Below are positions 44,050-53,600 of a stretch of 64,000 nt of DNA, in pieces (position 1 is the first letter of the stretch; each line of letters begins with the position of its first letter). The notes beneath the pieces were generated by a model. It saw only the letters and a list, made by a program, of their open reading frames with translations. It was not told the origin of the DNA and did not search any database. This DNA comes from Collinsella sp. AF20-14LB (lineage in GTDB: Bacteria; Actinomycetota; Coriobacteriia; Coriobacteriales; Coriobacteriaceae). The stretch covers positions 1 to 64,000 of the forward strand of contig NZ_QRWD01000007.1 of the NCBI RefSeq assembly GCF_003459505.1, read 5' to 3'. The translations under genes were made by a program, and so were the position numbers.

Positions 44050-44391
44050 TTATTCCGGCTTGGTTTCTACCGTGGGAGTCTTATCCGCCGCAACCGGAGT
44101 ACGGGCGGTGTCCATAGTCAGGCAGTGCTTGGGGCAGCTTTCGATGCACTCGCCGCACACCACGCAGGCGTACGGGTCAATCGACCAGGTACCGCCCTTG
44201 CGATCGACCGCGAGCGCGCCCGCCGGACAACGCCGAGCGCACATGCCGCAGCAGATGCACACATCCATGTCATTGACGATATGCCCGCGCAAGCGCTCGG
44301 GTGCCGTCAGCCCCTCCTGCGGATAGCACACCGTTACCGGCTGCTTGACCATAGAACCCAAGGCCGTCTTGGCAAATGTCAGCAAGCTCAT
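44050..44391 (-). CDS. echF: Ech hydrogenase ferredoxin subunit (EchF/NuoI-like)
   Basis: 113 residues with two [4Fe-4S] motifs, CICCGMCARRCP (about 45-56) and CVVCGECIESCP (about 75-86), like NuoI, HycF and EchF. It relays electrons between ferredoxin and the small subunit's cluster. A disordered Thr/Pro-rich tail follows. It is the last gene of the hydrogenase operon, starting eight bases after the large-subunit stop. Confidence 0.9.
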   Translation of the reverse strand: MSLLTFAKTALGSMVKQPVTVCYPQEGLTAPERLRGHIVNDMDVCICCGMCARRCPAGALAVDRKGGTWSIDPYACVVCGECIESCPKHCLTMDTARTPVAADKTPTVETKPE

Positions 44392-44398
44392 GCCGCGC

Positions 44399-45487
44399 CT
44401 ACCTTTCCGTGCAGCTAATGCAGGGGTCGATGGTCAGGATAATCATGGGCACGTTGGCAATGAGCACGCCCTGCAGCGCATGCGTCAGACCCGCCAGATT
44501 TTGCGACGTCGGCGTGCGCACGCGGAAACGGTCCAGGTTCTTGGTGCCGTTGCCGCGCACATAGTAATACGCCTCGCCGCGCGGCTGCTCAATCACAACC
44601 TCGCCGCGCGCGCCGTCGCCCGGCGTGAGCTTGGTGCGCCCGCCGATACCGTCGTGTGGAATCTTGCCCACAAGCTCCTTGATGATGTCCATGGCCTGGG
44701 TGACCTCGGCGCAACGCACCTGGCAGCGGGCATAGCAGTCGCCGTCGATGGCAACGATGGGCTCAAACGCAGCCAGATCCGCATAGGCACCGTCGCCAAA
44801 CATGCGCACGTCATAGTCCACGCCCGAGGCGCGCCCGAACGGGCCGACCATCGACAGATCCAGCGCGTCCTTCTTGCTGATCACGCCCACGCCATGCAGG
44901 CGCTCGCCACAGCTGGCGTCGTCCAAAAACGTATGCACCAGGGCCTCGTAGTCGGGACGCATGGCATCGAGCGTCTGGACAATGCCCGCCAGCTCGGAGT
45001 CCTCAATGTCGTGCTTTAGGCCGCCGATCTCGTTAATCGACAGAATCACGCGCCCGCCGCACGTGCTCTCGAAGATCTTGAGAATCTGCTCGCGCAGGGT
45101 CCACGAACGATAGAACAGCGCCTCGAAGCCAAAGGCATCGGCAAGCAGGCCCAGCCACAGCAGGTGCGAGTGAATACGCGAGAGCTCGTGCAGAATGGTG
45201 CGGATATACTGCACACGGCCGGGCACCTCGATGTCGAGCATGCGCTCGCAGGCGCTGGCATAGCCATAGCTATGGCCCACGGCGCAGATGCCGCAGATGC
45301 GCTCGGCGATGTAGCCAAACTGGTGCATGTCGCGCTTTTCGGTGAGCTTCTCGAGTCCGCGGTGCACAAAGCCGATCTGCGGAATTGCCTCGAGAACGCG
45401 GTCGTCATCGATCACCAGGTCCAGATGAAGCGGCTCGGGCAGCACCGGGTGCTGCGGGCCAAACGGAATAACGGAGCGATGTGCCAT
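44399..45487 (-). CDS. echE: [NiFe] hydrogenase large subunit (EchE/NuoD-like)
   Basis: 362 residues. Both nickel-binding cysteine pairs are present: L1 in RICGICAVGHS (about 63-73) and L2 in DPCISCTER at the extreme C-terminus. A functional NiFe centre is therefore expected rather than a complex I homologue. The protein ends right after L2, so no C-terminal extension needs cleavage by a HycI-type protease. PFGPQHPVLPEP and the NuoD-like middle support group 4 (Ech/CooH) membership. The complex reduces protons with ferredoxin, or the reverse, coupled to ion transport. Confidence 0.93.
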   Translation of the reverse strand: MAHRSVIPFGPQHPVLPEPLHLDLVIDDDRVLEAIPQIGFVHRGLEKLTEKRDMHQFGYIAERICGICAVGHSYGYASACERMLDIEVPGRVQYIRTILHELSRIHSHLLWLGLLADAFGFEALFYRSWTLREQILKIFESTCGGRVILSINEIGGLKHDIEDSELAGIVQTLDAMRPDYEALVHTFLDDASCGERLHGVGVISKKDALDLSMVGPFGRASGVDYDVRMFGDGAYADLAAFEPIVAIDGDCYARCQVRCAEVTQAMDIIKELVGKIPHDGIGGRTKLTPGDGARGEVVIEQPRGEAYYYVRGNGTKNLDRFRVRTPTSQNLAGLTHALQGVLIANVPMIILTIDPCISCTER

Positions 45488-45492
45488 GGACC

Positions 45493-46209
45493 TTACGCCT
45501 CCTTTTTCTGCTTGCCGCGGGCGGCCTTGGCGGCAAGCGCCGCGCGGACCTTGGCCGCTTTCTCGGGATCCATGGCGGCGAGCTTTGCCTCCATCTCGGC
45601 GGCCTTGAGCGCCGCCTTCGCAGCAGCCCCATCGTGCTGAGTATCGGAGCCGGCAGCCGCAGCGGGCTGAGCAGCGGCGCCCGCGGCATCGCCGGCGCCC
45701 GCAACGCCCTCCCCTGCAGCAGCCGCAGCCGCGGCGGCCTTCTCGGCAGCGGCCTTGCGCGCCTTGGCCTCGGCAGCCGCGCGGACCTTCATGGCCTTCT
45801 CGCGCGCGGCCTTCACCTCGGGCGTGATAACGCTCATGGGCTCGGCAGTCGAGACCTGGTAGAAAAAGCCCTTAAAGTCGATCTGCATATCGGTAATGGC
45901 AAGACCAAACAGGTCGTGGGCCTCATTTTCAAACGGGAACACCGCGGGGTAATACGAGCTGATGGACGGAATCTCCTGGTACTGGTCGATGCCCTCAACC
46001 ACCAGATTCTCGATCGCATAGCTGCCGTCCTGCGCAATATGTTCCTGAGCAGCGTGAACGTTGATAAACGTATAGACCAGGCGATACGTGCCGTCGTCGA
46101 CGTTGCGCTCGGCGTGCATTTGCACAAAGCGCGCGCCGGTGCCCTTGAGCGCCTGCACATGCGCCAGGAGCTCGTCGATCCCGACGGTGGTATAGATTGC
46201 CTTTTGCAT
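45493..46209 (-). CDS. echD: Ech hydrogenase EchD/NuoC-like subunit
   Basis: 238 residues. The first about 125 form the NuoC (30-kDa) domain, with YRLVYTFINVHAAQ, IPSISSYYPAVFPFENEAHDLFGL (the conserved W/FxExExxDLFG region). The remaining about 110 residues are an unusual Ala/Lys/Glu-rich helical extension (..AKARKAAAEKAAAAAAA.., ..AARGKQKKEA) not needed by the family. It bridges the small and large hydrogenase subunits. The start overlaps the stop of the small subunit by one base. Confidence 0.88.
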   Translation of the reverse strand: MQKAIYTTVGIDELLAHVQALKGTGARFVQMHAERNVDDGTYRLVYTFINVHAAQEHIAQDGSYAIENLVVEGIDQYQEIPSISSYYPAVFPFENEAHDLFGLAITDMQIDFKGFFYQVSTAEPMSVITPEVKAAREKAMKVRAAAEAKARKAAAEKAAAAAAAAGEGVAGAGDAAGAAAQPAAAAGSDTQHDGAAAKAALKAAEMEAKLAAMDPEKAAKVRAALAAKAARGKQKKEA

Positions 46210-46802
46210 TACTCGGCCTCCTTCGCAGCGGCGGGCGCGGCGGGCGTCCCAGCAGGTGCGTCGCCAGCGGCGGGCGCGTCGCCGGCCTCAGCCGCGGCCA
46301 CAAACCCGTCCTCGCCCAGCTCAACGCCACCGTCCCAGGTAGCGGCACCGCCCACGGTGAGCGGGTCGCCGCCGGCGCGCATCACGGCCTCCTTCTGGTC
46401 CAAGATGCCGCACGCCTCCACGATGGCATCGATCACCGTCTCGGGGCGAATGGCGCACCCGGGCGCGTACACGTCCACGGGAATCGCGCGGTCCACGCCG
46501 CCGATCACGTTATAGGCATCGCGGAACACGCCGCCCGAGCACGCGCAGATGCCGCACGCCACCACGCACTTGGGCTCGAGCATCTGGTTGTAGATCTGGC
46601 GCACGACGGGCAGGTTCTGGGCATTGACCGAGCCCGTCACCAAAAAGATGTCCGCATGTTTGGGGTTGCCGGTGTTGACCACGCCAAAGCGCTCCGCATC
46701 GAACAGCGGCGTGAGCGAGGCCAGCACCTCGATATCGCATCCGTTGCAGCTCGAGCCGTCGTAATGAATAACCCACGGCGAGCGCGACATTTTATGATCC
46801 AT
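46209..46802 (-). CDS. echC: [NiFe] hydrogenase small subunit (EchC/NuoB-like)
   Basis: 197 residues. Cysteines for the proximal [4Fe-4S] cluster are present: SSCNGCD (about 18-23), VACGICACSGG and the later YAPGCAIRPE, as in NuoB, HycG and EchC. A disordered Ala/Gly/Pro tail of about 40 residues follows the fold. It forms the catalytic dimer with EchE. It is the second gene of the operon, 12 bases after the membrane-subunit fusion. Confidence 0.92.
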   Translation of the reverse strand: MDHKMSRSPWVIHYDGSSCNGCDIEVLASLTPLFDAERFGVVNTGNPKHADIFLVTGSVNAQNLPVVRQIYNQMLEPKCVVACGICACSGGVFRDAYNVIGGVDRAIPVDVYAPGCAIRPETVIDAIVEACGILDQKEAVMRAGGDPLTVGGAATWDGGVELGEDGFVAAAEAGDAPAAGDAPAGTPAAPAAAKEAE

Positions 46803-46814
46803 GGATGCCGCCTC

Positions 46815-49697
46815 CTAAATAAACACGTCGACGAGGATGGGCATAAGGTTGAGCAGGCCAAACACCAGCGCCACGCCCCAGCCGAGCTTAAAGCAGCTGC
46901 GCCAGGTGCTGCGGGCGAAGGTGTTGTCGATCAGTACCTCGACAAAATACGTCGCGACCATCACGACCAGGGCGACCACCCAGCTCACCGGGTTGTCCCA
47001 GACAAAGAACATGCCCACCCACATCAAAAACAGCACGGTCTCGCACCAGTGCATAAGGGTCATCTTGGCCAGCGTGCTGCCGCTCATCTCGGTGGCGACG
47101 CCCTGGACAATCTCCTGATGCGCGTGATGCGAGTACGAAAGGTCAAACGGCGACTTACGCAGCTTGATGGTGAGCACCGCGAGCAGCGCAAGGAAAATGG
47201 GCGCGCTGTACACGATGATGGGCGCCGACTGCCCCGTCACGGCGATGGAATCAAAGCTGTCGGTGGCAAGGTAGAGGCCCACGCTCATCAGCAGAACGGC
47301 GGGCTCGTAACTCATGACCTGCAGCAACTCACGATCGGCACCAACCTGGGCAAACGGGCTTTGCGTCGAGGCGGACGCCAGCACCACAAAGATCGCGGCG
47401 AGCGTAACCATAAAAGCGCACAGCAGCGTGTTGGAACCCGACACAAAGATGCCGCCGCCCACGACGGTAAAGATGAGCGCGCATGCCATATAGGTATCGT
47501 CCATGGTGTTTACGCTGGCAGGAGCCTTGCGCAGCAGCTTGGCAACGTCGTAGAACGGTTGCAGCAGGCGCGGGCCCACACGGCCCTGCATGCGGGCCGA
47601 AAGCTTGCGGTCAAGGCCGTCGATCAGGCCACCCACAAGCGGCGCAATCAAGGCAAACGCCACGGTACCAATAAATATGCCCACGACACCCGAACCTTCA
47701 AAATACTTACCGCGCAGCACCGAGGGCGCACTCATGGCAAGTCTCTCGGGCCCAATCCACGCGCAACACAGCAGCGCAAACAAGATAATGCTGCAGCACA
47801 CGACGCTACCCGCGGGGCCAATACGCTTCTCGCCAAGGGCGTCCTCCGAGTACCAATTGCGTTTTTCGGCCTTCACCTCGTGTCCCATCGAGCCGCGGAA
47901 ATGGCGGTAATTGTCGGTTCCCACGCCCGAAAGATATACGTTTACGTGCGGTTTGTTGCTCACGCGGAATGAAGTCAGCAGCACCACGGCGATAAACGCC
48001 ACGATAACCACCATCAGATACATGGAGTCCTTGCCAATAACGTACGGCACGCGGCCAAACACCATGGCCAAGTAAGGCGACACCAGGCCGCTCGAGATGA
48101 GCGGGAACGCCACGCAGCAAAGAATCAGCAGCGCGGCGATGGTGTTGAGGGCCATCCATTCGGTCTTATGGACATTGACCTCAACGTTTTGAGCCGTGGG
48201 GTCGACGCCCGAAAGCTTGGCAAGCCACTTGCCCCAGAAGAAGAACGTCGCGGCCGAGCCAAAGGCAAGCACCATGATCATGAGCACGTTGCCGGTCTGC
48301 GCGAACGCCACCAGGGCGCCCCACTTGGACACGAGCATGCCAAACGGTGCCACGAACATGCCCATGATGCCCAGCATCATCAGACGCGTAAGGTGCGGCA
48401 TGCGGCTGAACATACCGTCCATGTCCTCGATATTGCGGCTGCCGATATGATGCTCGGCCGTGCCCACGCACAGGAACAGCAGCGACTTGGCCACCGTGTG
48501 GAACAGGATCAGGAAGATGGCGGCCCATACGGCCTCGGGCGCGCCGACACCCAAGCAAGCACTGATGAGGCCCAAGTTGGAAATGGTGGAGTACGCGAGG
48601 ACGCGTTTGGCGTTGCTCTGCGAGATGGCCATGAGGGCAGCGAGCAAAAACGTGATGGCACCCACGCTCGTGACCATAAAGCCGGTCACGGGATAGATGG
48701 CATAGAGCGGGCTGAGCTTGACCATCAGGAACACGCCGGCTTTGACCATGGTTGACGAGTGCAGCAGGGCACTCGTGGGCGTGGGGGCAACCATGGCACC
48801 CAATAGCCAAGTGTGGAACGGCATCTGTGCGGCCTTGGTGAGCGCGGCAAGCGACAGCAACAGGACCGGCATCACCAGCAGCGCGGATTGCGCGGTTCCG
48901 GCGCTGGAAAGCTCGATCATGCCCGAGATGGTCAGCGGCATGCCGTTAACGTGCAGGTACATGAGTCCGGCCAAAAACGCGATGCCGCCCAGCATGTTGA
49001 GGATGATCTGGGTGAAAGCGTTTTTTATGGCCTCGGGCGTGCGCGTGTAGCCAATCATGAGGAACGAGCTCACGGTGGTGATTTCCCAGCCACAGAACAG
49101 CCACTCAAGGTTGTCGCTTGTCACGATGACGAACATGGCCGAGAGGAACAGGAACATAAGCGCCAGGAACTGCGGGCGTCGGTCGGGCGCCGCCTGCCCG
49201 CGCAGCGCTGCCTCGTGCTCGTCGTGTGCCTGGAAGTCCTTCATGTAGCCCAGGGCATACAAGCAGATTAGACTGCCAACGATGCCGACGGCGAGGACCA
49301 TGATCACGCTCATGTAGTCCAGGTAGAGTGGCGTTGCCGTGACGGCTTCGGCCGCGGGCAGCGTCATGGCTGCAAAGGCGAGCGAGCCCACCAGCTGGAC
49401 TATGCCGAGCACCGTGGTGAGCGCGTTCCTATATTTGTACGCGTTGTACAGGATGACAGCGCACAGGATGACGTCGATAACGGAACTGATGATCGAGAGC
49501 ACATGCGAGGTGCCGGGGGCAACCTCAAAGCTCTGCGGACCCGTGCCAAAAAACATGACGGCGACTACAACCGTCACCGCCATAATGATGCCAGAGCCTA
49601 CAAGCCCTACCGCATCGCGGGCGCGGTCACCGCGCGCGAGCAGCATGCCCAGCGCCGGTACCAGCGGAAACAGGGTAAGGAAATACAGTAGCGTCAT
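46815..49697 (-). CDS. echAB: Fused Ech membrane subunit: NuoL/EchA plus NuoH/EchB
   Basis: 960 residues and more than 20 helices. The first about 600 residues are a proton-antiporter-type subunit (NuoL/HyfB/EchA: the conserved Glu and Lys helices, e.g. MPFHTWLLGAMVAPTPTSALLHSSTMVKAGVFLMVKLSPLY). From about 640 the protein becomes a NuoH/HycD/EchB subunit (IDGLDRKLSARMQGRVGPRLLQPFYDVAKLLRK, and FDLSYSHHAHQEIVQGVATEMSG). In typical Ech these are separate genes, echA and echB. The SD GGGGGAG is seven bases from ATG. It is the first gene of the five-gene operon, so the ion-translocating arm is made as one chain. Confidence 0.9.
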   Translation of the reverse strand: MTLLYFLTLFPLVPALGMLLARGDRARDAVGLVGSGIIMAVTVVVAVMFFGTGPQSFEVAPGTSHVLSIISSVIDVILCAVILYNAYKYRNALTTVLGIVQLVGSLAFAAMTLPAAEAVTATPLYLDYMSVIMVLAVGIVGSLICLYALGYMKDFQAHDEHEAALRGQAAPDRRPQFLALMFLFLSAMFVIVTSDNLEWLFCGWEITTVSSFLMIGYTRTPEAIKNAFTQIILNMLGGIAFLAGLMYLHVNGMPLTISGMIELSSAGTAQSALLVMPVLLLSLAALTKAAQMPFHTWLLGAMVAPTPTSALLHSSTMVKAGVFLMVKLSPLYAIYPVTGFMVTSVGAITFLLAALMAISQSNAKRVLAYSTISNLGLISACLGVGAPEAVWAAIFLILFHTVAKSLLFLCVGTAEHHIGSRNIEDMDGMFSRMPHLTRLMMLGIMGMFVAPFGMLVSKWGALVAFAQTGNVLMIMVLAFGSAATFFFWGKWLAKLSGVDPTAQNVEVNVHKTEWMALNTIAALLILCCVAFPLISSGLVSPYLAMVFGRVPYVIGKDSMYLMVVIVAFIAVVLLTSFRVSNKPHVNVYLSGVGTDNYRHFRGSMGHEVKAEKRNWYSEDALGEKRIGPAGSVVCCSIILFALLCCAWIGPERLAMSAPSVLRGKYFEGSGVVGIFIGTVAFALIAPLVGGLIDGLDRKLSARMQGRVGPRLLQPFYDVAKLLRKAPASVNTMDDTYMACALIFTVVGGGIFVSGSNTLLCAFMVTLAAIFVVLASASTQSPFAQVGADRELLQVMSYEPAVLLMSVGLYLATDSFDSIAVTGQSAPIIVYSAPIFLALLAVLTIKLRKSPFDLSYSHHAHQEIVQGVATEMSGSTLAKMTLMHWCETVLFLMWVGMFFVWDNPVSWVVALVVMVATYFVEVLIDNTFARSTWRSCFKLGWGVALVFGLLNLMPILVDVFI

Positions 49698-49840
49698 ACC
49701 ATCACTCCCCCATGCAAAAACGCTGCAATTGTTTAACGTTATAGCTCAGTTGAGGAGTAGCGGCGGCGGGTTTTCGGTCAACTGGGGAGTTTTAGGCGTA
49801 CGGGGTAAGGGCACGCCCGCATTGGAGCAGAGGGGCGGCA

Positions 49841-49865
49841 AGAAAAATGCGCCCCTGTGGGCGCA
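49841..49865 (-). terminator. Terminator of the HTH gene
   Basis: On the minus strand a TGCGCCC / GGGCGCA stem is followed by TTTTTCT, immediately after the stop at 49878. Confidence 0.85.
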
Positions 49866-49877
49866 CCATCCCGTTCG

Positions 49878-50273
49878 CTATTCCGCCTTTTTAACGCGCG
49901 GCTTGCGACCGCGCGGCTTATCAACCAGCGCGGACTCACCGCTCTCGCGATACTGGCGGCACCAAGCCTTGACCGAAGACTCGCTGGGAATCTTGTGCTT
50001 GATCATGGCCTCGCGAACCGTTAAGCCGTTTTCCAAGCGGTCCTTGACCACGGCGAGCTTAACTTCGTACGAATAGGTGTGATGATGCGAACCGGCGTTG
50101 AGAACGGCGTCGGCACCGCCTACGGCATACGCGCGGGCCCACTGACGAGCCGTGGCCTGGGGAATGCCAAGCTCCGCGGCGAGGGCGCGATGACCGACCC
50201 CCTCTTGGAGGATCTCGACGGCGCGCTGCCTAACCTCGGGCGCATGCGTGCGAGTCCTTGTTGCTTCTGACAT
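49878..50273 (-). CDS. Transposase-OrfA-like helix-turn-helix protein, orphan
   Basis: 131 residues with two HTH units of the IS3-OrfA/Tnp_8 kind. The first is at about 10-55 (RQRAVEILQEGVGHRALAAELGIPQATARQWARAY), and the second at about 70-115 (EVKLAVVKDRLENGLTVREAMIKHKIPSESSVKAWCRQYRESG). A basic tail ends it. No OrfB integrase, inverted repeats or target duplication were found nearby. It may be a domesticated regulator or an IS remnant. It has its own terminator. ATG 50273 is favoured, and GTG 50282 is possible. Confidence 0.72.
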   Translation of the reverse strand: MSEATRTRTHAPEVRQRAVEILQEGVGHRALAAELGIPQATARQWARAYAVGGADAVLNAGSHHHTYSYEVKLAVVKDRLENGLTVREAMIKHKIPSESSVKAWCRQYRESGESALVDKPRGRKPRVKKAE

Positions 50274-50549
50274 ACCTGCCACTTCTTAGCCCTAAACGTT
50301 TACCTGTTTTCTTACGTGCATGTTAGATAGTAGCATTTTGCTGTTTGCGCGTAGCAGTTAATTGAAAATTGCAACGGTGGCATCTGGACATTTGCCATTA
50401 ATTTGTAACAGTTCTTTAGGTTTTATTTACGCAGCTAGTTGGCTCGCGGCTCATTGACGGTGTTTTACCAACCAGATTGGTATCTTTTTGTTTGGCTGGT
50501 ATGGTTTGTGCAATTATTAACCCCTCGTCAGCCCGCATCTAACATGTCA

Positions 50550-50624
50550 GCTTTCCACTTAACTTTCCAGCTTTCCACCTTAGGTGGTAAGTTAAGTGGA
50601 AAGTTGGAAAGTTAAGTGGAAAGC
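50550..50624. repeat. 29-bp inverted repeat made of AACTTTCCA units
   Basis: 50550-50578 and 50596-50624 are complementary at 28 of 29 positions. Each arm is itself built from repeats of CTTTCCACTTAA-like units, and a nested palindrome CCACCTTAGGTGG (50575-50587) sits in the middle. It precedes the terminator of the giant gene. Between 50283 and 50549 I see no gene, only AT-rich sequence. Confidence 0.75.
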
Positions 50625-50656
50625 AATAAAGAGAGCGGCAACTGGATGGTTGCCGC
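50625..50656 (-). terminator. Terminator of the giant secreted-protein gene
   Basis: On the minus strand GCGGCAAC / GTTGCCGC (50656-50635) is followed by CTCTCTTTATTGC. Confidence 0.7.
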
Positions 50657-50671
50657 CCCGCTTTCTCGAGG

Positions 50672-53600
50672 TCAGTTGGTCCCGGAGCCGTGCTGAATGC
50701 CCTCCGTGTTGATGCGTGCCAGCGTGTACGTCACACAGTCAGAGTGCGCATAGTCGGCGAGGTTGCTGACGTTGACCGGCGTGTCGTTGACACCGCCGCC
50801 GGTCATATTGGCCGTAAGCACCAAACGGTAGTTGGCATAGGTTTTTTGGCTTTTACCCTCAGTTTGGCTCTTACCCTCAACATCGGTGTTCACCTTAACG
50901 CGGAAGGCATGCGCAAAGGCAAGGCTGTTGTCGTCGAGCGTGGCGAACTTACCGCCAGTCTTGTTGTCGGTAAAAACGTAGCTGTTACCGCTCAAAGAAC
51001 CCGCGCCCAGCTTGTCGCTACCGAGCACCGTAATATATTTCGAGATATCGCTCACCTCAGCATACTTGCCCGTGTCCTGGCGTTGCTGCAAGCTCAGCGT
51101 GTACGTCACCGTGTCGGCATTGGAGATCATGGCCTCGGCACCCGCGAGCTTGGATAAGTCGTATGTCCCCACCAGAGCGATCTCGCCGTCGGCGGACTTG
51201 AGGTCATCGATGTTGATGCCCAACTGCGACTTCTTTGAAGCCTCGAGCGCAATAGTCGATGAGCCCACATCCATGCGATAGTATCCAGCGCGACCATCGG
51301 TGTATGCCGAGTTGCTACTGGTGCTGAGCGTGTCGGCATGCGTTGAAAGGTACGCGCGGTAGTTGGGCTTGGTGTACTTGTCTTTGCCACTATCCTGCGA
51401 AGCGACAATACCGGCCTGGCACGCGGGCTCCGTCATGGTGAGATTCGCCTTCATAGTGATGGTGAACTCGTGGTAGCCATGGCTCTTGGCAGCCTCGCGA
51501 ATGCCAGAGAGGTCGATGGCGCCGCTGCCATCGGCAAGCACAAGCGACATGTCGCTGCCGGTCTTTGAAGACCAAGACTTGGCCTCAACCGCCGGCTCCT
51601 CTGCATCGGCGGGCTTCCATCCATTAGCGCGATTCCACTTGTAGTAGGTATTCCCTACCTGCACGTAGAACGAATACGTGCCCTGGGTTCCAGTCGGGTA
51701 GCCATGCGCGCCCGCGGCATTGCCCTTTTCATAGTTCACCAGCGAGGAATCCAGCTGGTAGTAAACCGTATCGGAATCCGTGTACTCCTGATCGCCAAAT
51801 TTGATGGTGTCTCTCACTTTCATATTGAGCGGATAGGTCGTGTCGATCATCGTCATCTGCTTAGTGCCGGACTCCTGATCCTCCAAGCTATGCGTATAGT
51901 TCGACGCCACGCTGTACGTCGAAGCGGTGTTATGGTGATCGTCTTCGTCCAGCCCATTGTCGCCCGTTCGCAACGTGTAGTTAATGCGAGTGTTGACGCT
52001 CGTGTTTCCAATCTCCGTGGCGGTGTAGCCGTTTACGCTGGCAGAGTTACTCGGAGTTCGAACTACCAGATAGAAGTTCTCAGTCACCGGGCTCTCGTTG
52101 GGAACACTCAACTTATACAGCGTCTTCTTAGCATTAACGTCGGCGGCTGTTTTGGGGCGATAGTATTTGTCGCCAATCTTAGCGGTGGCGTCGTCAACGG
52201 TCGTCTCGACCCATGAACCGTTGATGTTATCTTGGCTCGCCGTTACACCGACTTCCTCGCTCAACCAAGGCTCAATGTATTTCTTATTACCGGCATCTGC
52301 AAAATCGGACAAACTCACCGAATCTGTTCCACCCGCACCGACCGTATAGTGATATTCCTTGTTGTTATTTGCCGTGTCCACCAGCGTAAGCTGGGTACCA
52401 GCCGGCATTGTCCCCTTGGCGCCATCGCCCAAGAACTTGATTTTCTTCTGCAGCGGCCTCATGGAACCGCCGCTCGCAAGGTAGGTATTCCAACCGTAGT
52501 TGGTCGTCTTGCCGTACGCTTGGCCGTAGGTCCAAGTGAGATACCCCGTCATGGTTTCGCCGCTACCGATCAGCACGTGCGCGTTGGCACCACGCCCGGT
52601 ATAGTTGCTCGATTTGAAGTTAGACCCCTCAACAAAGGTGGCCGTAAAGTCAACCTCGAGCATGCGCTTGACGATGATTGGAACCTGCACTTTATAGCTC
52701 TGTCCAGCCTCGGTAAAGGTAACGGTCAACAGGGTAAAGCGGCCCTTCTCGTTGTCCCACGTGGATCCGCTCGTGCGGAATTTCATCTTTGAGGAGCCCT
52801 GATTTTCAATTGAAACTGTAGGAATGGAGTCCTTATCCCTCACGAAGTGCCCATTCTCGTCGAGCACAAACGTCTCCAGATTTGCGGTCACGTGCTTCGC
52901 CGCTGTGCTGTTTAGGCGCTTCGCATCCGAATAGCCACCGTTCGTCACAATATTGAGATAGCTCTCCACCGTCGTGGTGTCACCGCCGGAGAGGACGAGG
53001 ACGTCGAAGTTCTTGTCTTTATCTACCTTCTTGCTTTCATTGTTACCGTTGAATGATCCAATGCATGATCTCTCATCAAAGCCGCTCGCATCGTTCTGGT
53101 ATTCACCAGAGTCGTTGCTGCCACCGATGTTGGTATAGGCATAGCTGCCGGACTCGCTCTTGCCGGCCTTAGCCTCGCTCTTGATAGTCTCAACCAGTCC
53201 CACATTCGCGCCGTCGCCAAAGAGGTAGCGGTCAGTGGTGTCGAATTCGGACACGCGTACCGCTATTTTGCTTGTAGGACTCGTAGTGACATAGGGAGAC
53301 GCGGCAACCGTCTCATTGCCGGAGGCATCGTCGTCACTGTAAAGCGTGACATTTTTGTCGGGCGCGGCAAGCGCGTCTTTGTAGTCACCAAACGCAACGT
53401 AGGAAACCATATTGATTTGTTTAACCGTGCTTTGGTCCGCAGACGTATCGAATAGCAGCGGCGGAAGGTCATCCCGAGCCTTCTCGTTGCCCGGCTTAAT
53501 ATCAATACCCGCCGCATATATTTTAAGACCGCTCTTAGCATCGCCAAAGAAAACGCCTTGGCCGTTTTTGCCTTGGAAGTCATTGCTATCGAAGAGAACG

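Noticed and set aside
44050..49697. Complex I (Nuo) operon
   Set aside because: The large subunit keeps both nickel CxxC motifs, and NuoA, J, K, E, F, G are missing, so it is a group 4 hydrogenase.
50672..50760. LPXTG sorting signal at the end of the giant protein
   Set aside because: The last residues read LARINTEGIQHGSGTN, with no LPXTG, hydrophobic segment or basic tail.
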